A stretch of 64,000 bases of DNA from assembly GCF_017495225.1 (NCBI RefSeq), contig NZ_JAFEIG010000033.1, forward strand, positions 124,001 through 188,000. Reading direction: 5' to 3'. The position numbers were made by a program, and so were the translations under genes. Positions 59,783 through 64,000 of the stretch are shown here, piece by piece. The notes beneath the pieces were generated by a model. The model ran no database searches. It saw only the letters and a program-made list of their open reading frames with translations, and had not been told where the DNA came from. Positions within the stretch are counted from its first letter, which is position 1. The number at the start of each line of letters is the position of its first letter. Origin of the DNA: Daejeonella sp. Its GTDB lineage: Bacteria; Bacteroidota; Bacteroidia; Sphingobacteriales; Sphingobacteriaceae.

Positions 59783-60600
59783 AATCGTTGAAGATTATAA
59801 AAATTGGTGGCAATGTAATCGATAATCCGGAGCATTTAGAAAGCTTTTTGTCTGATTTTGCCACAATTCAGGGACCTAAAATATTGATTCATGGAGGTGG
59901 TAAAATTGCTACAAAATTATCGGCTGAGCTTGGTATTGAATCTAAATTAGTTGATGGTCGGCGAATAACCGATGCAGATACTTTAAGGGTAGTAACTATG
60001 GTTTACGCCGGTTTAATCAATAAAAATATAGTTGCAAGTCTTCAGCAAAATGCTTGTAATGCTATCGGACTGACCGGTGCTGATGGAAATATTATTCGAG
60101 CTAAGAAGCGTCCTATTAAAAAGATCTTTTCCAAAGAAATGAATCAGGAAATTGACCTTGATTATGGTTTTGTTGGCGATTTAGATGATAACTCAGTAGA
60201 TTCGGAATCACTTTATAAATTACTTGAATCTGGATTTACTCCAGTTTTTTCGGCAATTACTCATGATGGTAATGGTCAGCTTTTAAATACCAATGCAGAT
60301 ACAATTGCCTCATTATTAGCTGTTTCTATGGTAAAGCACTATGACATATCGCTTATTTATTGTTTCGAAAAGGCGGGTGTTTTAATGAATGTGGAGGATG
60401 AAAGTTCACTCATTAAAGAGATAAACCCAAATTTTTATAATGCTTTAAAAAAGGATGGGATAATCAACGAAGGGATGATACCTAAATTGGATAATGCATT
60501 TGAAGCAATAAAAAATGGAGTAAAGGAGGTCTGCATTGGGAAATCGGATACTTTATCGGACTTGAATCAAAATAATTTCGGAACACGAATAACTAAATGA
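59779..60600 (+). CDS. argB: Acetylglutamate (or succinylglutamate) kinase
   Basis: A 273-residue amino-acid-kinase-fold enzyme phosphorylating the gamma-carboxylate of acyl-glutamate. It has IIKIGGNVIDNPEHL at the start, KILIHGGGKIATKLSAELGIESKLVDGRRITDADTLRV near residues 35-72, GLTGADGNIIRAKK, TNADTIASLLA and MIPKLDNAFEAIKNGVKEVCIGK, all family motifs. The ATGA overlap with argF' shows coupled translation. Its substrate should share the acyl group used by argF'. A 150-bp gap with no clear gene follows before argE. Confidence 0.95.
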   Translation: MKSLKIIKIGGNVIDNPEHLESFLSDFATIQGPKILIHGGGKIATKLSAELGIESKLVDGRRITDADTLRVVTMVYAGLINKNIVASLQQNACNAIGLTGADGNIIRAKKRPIKKIFSKEMNQEIDLDYGFVGDLDDNSVDSESLYKLLESGFTPVFSAITHDGNGQLLNTNADTIASLLAVSMVKHYDISLIYCFEKAGVLMNVEDESSLIKEINPNFYNALKKDGIINEGMIPKLDNAFEAIKNGVKEVCIGKSDTLSDLNQNNFGTRITK

Positions 60601-60777
60601 TATAATTCTGTTGAAGGCAATACTAGCTTAGGAATCAAGAATATTGGAAGCTCACACGACTAATGCTGCAGCTTCCCTTTGTCTTGAGTTGAATAGTTGC
60701 CAAGAACATGAAATTGATAAAAGGGATTAAATTATCGGCTCAAAAGGCCGGTGAATTATATGAAAAGGAATAATAAA

Positions 60778-61836
60778 ATGCACACTACACTTTTTAATGA
60801 TAGTTTAAGTCTTCTTCAAAAATTAATTGCCATACCTTCTCTAAGCAAGGAAGAGGCTCTTACGGCAGAGGCTATAGATTTATTTTTGAAGGATCGTGGA
60901 GTCAAAACTCATCGTAAGGAAAATAATATTTGGGCATTTAATAAACACTATGATGCTTCAAAACCAACTATCTTATTAAACTCTCACCACGATACTGTTC
61001 AACCTAATCCTGGTTATACTCGCAATCCTTTTTCTCCTGATTTGGAGGATGGAAAACTATATGGTCTGGGAAGTAATGATGCTGGGGGCTGTCTTGTTTC
61101 ATTGATTGCTTGCTTCATGCATTTTTATGAGCAGGAAAATTTGAAATATAATCTTTGCTTGGCTACCACTTCTGAGGAGGAGATTTCGGGCACAAATGGA
61201 CTAGAGCTTATTGTTCCTGATCTTGGTCCCCTAGAATTTGCTATAGTTGGAGAGCCAACATTGATGGATCTTGCTATTGCTGAGCGCGGTTTAATGGTCC
61301 TTGATTGTGTTTCCCATGGGAAAGCAGGTCATGCAGCACGCGAGGAAGGTGAAAATGCAATTTATAAGGCAATTAAGGATATTGAATGGTTCAGAACCTA
61401 TGAATTTGCCAAGAAATCAGCTTTATTTGGCCCGATTAAAATGAGCGTTACCATCATTGAGGCGGGTTCACAACACAATGTGGTTCCAGCTATTTGTAAG
61501 TTCACAGTGGATGTAAGGGTAACAGATGCTTACAGAAATGAGGAAGTAATCAAAATTATCCGTCAGCATGTAAATTGTGAGGTTAAGCCACGTTCTGTAC
61601 GATTAAAATCTTCGTCAATTAGCGTGGAACATCCTATTGTTGTTGCAGGAATTGCTTTGGGTAGAAAAACCTATGGCTCACCAACAACCAGTGATCAGTC
61701 ACTATTAGATATTCCATCCCTTAAAATGGGTCCCGGTGATTCTGCCAGATCTCACATGGCTGATGAGTATATTTATGTAAATGAAATTGAAGAAGGTATC
61801 GATCTTTATATTCAACTTATCAGTAAAATTGTGTGA
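60778..61836 (+). CDS. argE: M20-family deacylase, N-acyl-ornithine/citrulline hydrolase (ArgE-like)
   Basis: I prefer the ATG at 60778 (MHTTLFNDSLSLLQKLIAIPS, 352 residues) over in-frame starts at 60751 (GTG) and 60760, because it begins the conserved helix. The metal site shows LNSHHDTVQPNPGY (His, Asp), GLGSNDAGGCL, TSEEEISGTNG (Glu-Glu) and the late GPGDSARSHMADEYI (His). Relatives in Bacteroidetes hydrolyse acetylcitrulline or succinylcitrulline to release citrulline for argG, in line with an acyl-ornithine transcarbamylase. It overlaps the following GNAT gene by one base. Confidence 0.93.
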   Translation: MHTTLFNDSLSLLQKLIAIPSLSKEEALTAEAIDLFLKDRGVKTHRKENNIWAFNKHYDASKPTILLNSHHDTVQPNPGYTRNPFSPDLEDGKLYGLGSNDAGGCLVSLIACFMHFYEQENLKYNLCLATTSEEEISGTNGLELIVPDLGPLEFAIVGEPTLMDLAIAERGLMVLDCVSHGKAGHAAREEGENAIYKAIKDIEWFRTYEFAKKSALFGPIKMSVTIIEAGSQHNVVPAICKFTVDVRVTDAYRNEEVIKIIRQHVNCEVKPRSVRLKSSSISVEHPIVVAGIALGRKTYGSPTTSDQSLLDIPSLKMGPGDSARSHMADEYIYVNEIEEGIDLYIQLISKIV

Positions 61837-62432
61837 TGTCGCGAGATTTAAACATAGTTTTGGAGTCTGATAGGGTCTTACTTCGTCCGCTACAATTTGA
61901 GGATGAAGAAGCACTGCAGTTCATTGCCGACGATGATTCACTTTGGATTTATGGTCTTCAAGATCTTTCAAAACCTGGCGAACTGAATAAATATATTCGA
62001 AAAGCTATAGAGGATCGCGATAATGAAACTACTGCGGTTTGGGTAATTATTGATAAAAAAACAAATAAAATGGCCGGTTGTACTCGCTTGGCTGAGATTT
62101 CTTGGAAAGATGAGCGCGGACAGATTGGTTGGACTTGGTTAGGTCGCGATTTTCAGGGTAGCGGATTGAATAAAGAGATGAAATTTCTAATTTTGAGCTA
62201 TGGTTTTGATGTTTTGAATCTCAATCGCATTGAGTTGAAGGCCGATGAACGTAACCTCCAATCGCGGAAAGCACTTTTGAGTATTGGTGCAAACCAAGAA
62301 GGTATTTTGAGGCAACACATGAAAATTCATGATGGATATATTAGAAACACAGTATTTTATAGTATTTTGAACTCTGAATGGGATACTATAAAGCAACAAT
62401 ATTTTAAAAATTTCATTCAAAATCATGACTAA
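61836..62432 (+). CDS. GNAT N-acetyltransferase (RimJ/RimL-like) inside the arg operon
   Basis: I choose the ATG at 61836 rather than the GTG at 61833; it overlaps the argE TGA. The 198-residue protein has the GNAT_3/RimJL pattern: VLLRPLQFEDEEAL, AVWVIIDKKTNKMAGCTRLAEI, IGWTWLGRDFQGSGLNKEMKFLIL (motif A, near residues 97-120) and NRIELKADERNLQSRKALLSIGANQEGILRQHMKIHDGYIRNTVFYSIL. Such proteins acetylate protein N-termini or small amines. It overlaps argH by 8 bp, so it is an integral operon member. It is an alternative candidate for the missing acyl-glutamate synthase, but its fold suits amine acetylation better than the first GNAT. Confidence 0.87.
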   Translation: MSRDLNIVLESDRVLLRPLQFEDEEALQFIADDDSLWIYGLQDLSKPGELNKYIRKAIEDRDNETTAVWVIIDKKTNKMAGCTRLAEISWKDERGQIGWTWLGRDFQGSGLNKEMKFLILSYGFDVLNLNRIELKADERNLQSRKALLSIGANQEGILRQHMKIHDGYIRNTVFYSILNSEWDTIKQQYFKNFIQNHD

Positions 62433-63759
62433 GCTCTGGCAAAAGGATACACAAACTGAACATTCAGTTGAAAAATTTACTGTAGGTAATGATCGTGAAC
62501 TGGATAATCAGCTTGCTGCTTTTGATGTTCTTGGTTCATTAGCTCATACGCGAATGCTGGAAAGTATCGGACTTTTAGAAAAGGCTGATCTTGATCAAGT
62601 TCAAGCAGGATTGAAAGTAATTTTTAAAGAAATTCAGGAAGGTAAATTCAGTATTGAGGCGGATGTGGAAGATGTTCACTCTCAAGTAGAATTATTATTG
62701 ACCCGTAGAATTGGTGAAGCTGGCAAGAAAATTCATAGTGGCAGATCACGCAATGATCAAGTTTTAGTTGATCTTAAATTATTCTTTAGAAGTGAAATTC
62801 AAGAGATTGTAAAAAATACAGAAGTCCTTTTTAATCAGCTAATTAAGCAGAGTGAAGAGCATAAAGATAAATTGCTTCCGGGCTACACTCACCTTCAAAT
62901 TGCTATGCCTTCTTCTTTCGGATTATGGTTTGGAGCTTATGCTGAAAGCCTTGCCGACGATATGGAAATGATGTTGGCAGCTTGGAAGGTTTGTAATAAA
63001 AATCCTTTGGGCTCAGCAGCTGGATATGGTTCTTCTTTCCCATTGAACCGTAGCATGACTACCCAGCTTTTGGGCTTTGATTCATTAAATTTCAATGTGG
63101 TTTATGCTCAAATGGGACGTGGAAAAACAGAGCGGATTCTTGCTCAAGCCATGTCGTCTGTTGCTGCAACTCTAGCCAAATTAGCGATGGACGCCTGCCT
63201 TTTCATCAATCAGAATTTTGCATTTATTAGCTTTCCTGATGAATTGACCACGGGTTCAAGCATTATGCCTCACAAGAAAAATCCGGATGTTTTTGAATTA
63301 ATTCGTGCCAGGTGTAATAAAATTCAAGCTTTGCCGAATGAGATTGCTCTCATGACTACCAATCTTCCTTCTGGTTATCACCGCGACCTTCAATTACTAA
63401 AGGAAAACCTTTTCCCGGCCTTTAAATCATTGAACGAATGCTTAGAAATGACCGCTTTCATGCTTCAGTCTATTCGCATTAAGGATGATATTTTAAAGGA
63501 TGAGAAATATGCCTATTTATTTAGCGTAGATGCGGTTAATGAGCAAGTGTTGACTGGGATTCCTTTCCGCGAAGCCTATAAAAATATTGGTTCATCTATC
63601 GAAAAAGGCGAATTTAAAGCTCCTGCATCAGTAAAACACACGCATGAAGGTAGTATCGGCAATTTATGTAATGATCAAATTCAAAGTGCCTTTAAAGATG
63701 TTTTATCAGGATTTAATTTTGAGAAAGTAGATTCTGCAATTTCTGATTTAATTGCCTGA
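62425..63759 (+). CDS. argH: Argininosuccinate lyase
   Basis: A 444-residue fumarase/aspartase-superfamily enzyme splitting argininosuccinate to arginine and fumarate. It has FTVGNDRELDNQLAAFDVLGSLAHTRML, EDVHSQVELLLTRRIGEAGKKIHSGRSRNDQVLVDLK near residues 80-115, the signature GSSIMPHKKNPDVFE near 275, and the catalytic region in GYTHLQIAMPSSFG. The N-terminal half is shorter than in E. coli (457 residues) but complete. It is the last arg gene and 39 bp before an aminotransferase gene. Confidence 0.97.
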   Translation: MTKLWQKDTQTEHSVEKFTVGNDRELDNQLAAFDVLGSLAHTRMLESIGLLEKADLDQVQAGLKVIFKEIQEGKFSIEADVEDVHSQVELLLTRRIGEAGKKIHSGRSRNDQVLVDLKLFFRSEIQEIVKNTEVLFNQLIKQSEEHKDKLLPGYTHLQIAMPSSFGLWFGAYAESLADDMEMMLAAWKVCNKNPLGSAAGYGSSFPLNRSMTTQLLGFDSLNFNVVYAQMGRGKTERILAQAMSSVAATLAKLAMDACLFINQNFAFISFPDELTTGSSIMPHKKNPDVFELIRARCNKIQALPNEIALMTTNLPSGYHRDLQLLKENLFPAFKSLNECLEMTAFMLQSIRIKDDILKDEKYAYLFSVDAVNEQVLTGIPFREAYKNIGSSIEKGEFKAPASVKHTHEGSIGNLCNDQIQSAFKDVLSGFNFEKVDSAISDLIA

Positions 63760-63798
63760 TAATTAAATAATTATAACACTATAAGATCCTGTTTTAAA

Positions 63799-64000
63799 AT
63801 GAATATATCCAAATTAGCAAATAACCTTGAGGGTTCCGAAATTATTAAAATTGCTGGCGAAATTAATGAGCTGAAGCGTAAAGGGGAACAAATTGCCAAT
63901 CTAACCATTGGCGATTTTGATTCTACAATATACCCAATTCCCGATGGGTTAAAATCGGGAATTATGGATGCTTATTCCGAAAATCAGACCAATTATCCTC
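63799..64000 (+). CDS. PLP-dependent aminotransferase, N-terminal part (runs off the window)
   Basis: An ATG at 63799 opens a frame of 67 codons that is still open at the window edge. The visible part (MNISKLANNLEGSEIIKIAG, then GEQIANLTIGDFDS, then YPIPDGLKSGIMDAYSENQTNYP) is the N-terminal arm and first substrate-loop region of class I/II fold-type I aminotransferases (aspartate-aminotransferase-like). The gene follows argH by 39 bp and may be the end of the same transcript or a separate unit. Lysine and PLP motifs are outside the window. Confidence 0.85.
   Translation, partial: MNISKLANNLEGSEIIKIAGEINELKRKGEQIANLTIGDFDSTIYPIPDGLKSGIMDAYSENQTNYP

Noticed and set aside
60601..60777. Possible decayed gene in the gap between argB and argE
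   Set aside because: One frame gives a short protein-like stretch (SRILEAHTTNAAASL) but with stop codons on both sides and no family I can recognise.
1..64000. tRNA or rRNA genes, CRISPR arrays, insertion sequences, replication origin
   Set aside because: I looked for clover-leaf arms, regular direct repeats, transposase motifs with terminal inverted repeats, and DnaA-box clusters and found none convincing. Short RNA genes could be missed by eye.

Overview
The window looks like chromosomal DNA of a Bacteroidota bacterium, most likely Sphingobacteriaceae (Pedobacter-like). The DNA is AT-rich. Most genes lack Shine-Dalgarno sequences and several start with TTG. Three promoters match the Bacteroidetes consensus TTTG-N19-TAnnTTTG exactly (before rimP, an OmpA-family gene and rplM). 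Typical protein families are present: a TonB-linked barrel with a carboxypeptidase-regulatory domain, DUF4270, DUF1573, a stand-alone glycogen-synthase N-domain beside panC, and an acyl-ornithine transcarbamylase (argF') in the arginine operon. I see no tRNA, rRNA, CRISPR array, intact insertion sequence or prophage.

Layout: 1-2474 holds a two-gene surface operon (a glycine-rich CBM9-like secreted protein, then a TonB-type barrel that leaves the window). 2994-6736 is an accessory island: an operon for a six-cysteine secreted peptide, a propeller-like envelope protein, a CarboxypepD-regulatory-like protein and a DUF1573 protein, with a divergent XRE regulator. A decayed copy of the DUF4270 3' end lies at its left edge and the intact DUF4270 gene at its right, so the island sits between degenerate direct repeats of about 218 bp. 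8364-16232 carries the glycogen-synthase-like gene, panC, rfaE2, an acyl-CoA dehydrogenase, a TlpA-like lipoprotein, an M1 aminopeptidase and small membrane proteins. 16256-21248 is the rimP-nusA-infB operon, with a promoter and an apparent leader terminator before it and a strong terminator after it. 21262-26702 is an envelope-glycan cluster (FkbM methyltransferase, three glycosyltransferases, an MsbA-like exporter). 26796-39368 is mixed housekeeping: meaB, an aminopeptidase P-like gene, an OmpA-family porin, ridA, an EamA transporter, recG, an M28 peptidase, an MFS transporter, three tandem PLDc_N-type membrane proteins and an ABC exporter. 39443-44813 is a translation block on the minus strand (rplM-rpsI-rpsB-tsf, then nagA-pyrH-frr). 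44867-49027 is a second glycan cluster. 49359-54096 holds pirin, an SDR, a lone RluA N-terminal domain, an SPFH protein and small membrane proteins, including a DoxX-like pair.

54675-63759 is a near-complete arginine operon: GNAT-argG-argC-argD-argF'-argB-argE-GNAT-argH. The transcarbamylase has Val90 at the position that separates acetyl- from succinyl-ornithine enzymes, which points to succinylated intermediates. A 578-bp gap before the operon contains a structured segment and a short arginine-rich reading frame that could be a regulatory leader. An aminotransferase gene begins at the right edge.

The most interesting items are the Cys-rich-peptide/propeller island and its flanking repeats, the arg leader, the rimP-nusA leader terminator, the strong Shine-Dalgarno before rpsB in a genome that otherwise seems to avoid them, the three overlapping PLDc_N genes, and the RluA N-domain that has lost its catalytic half. 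Everything was read by eye; no alignments, folding or searches were run.
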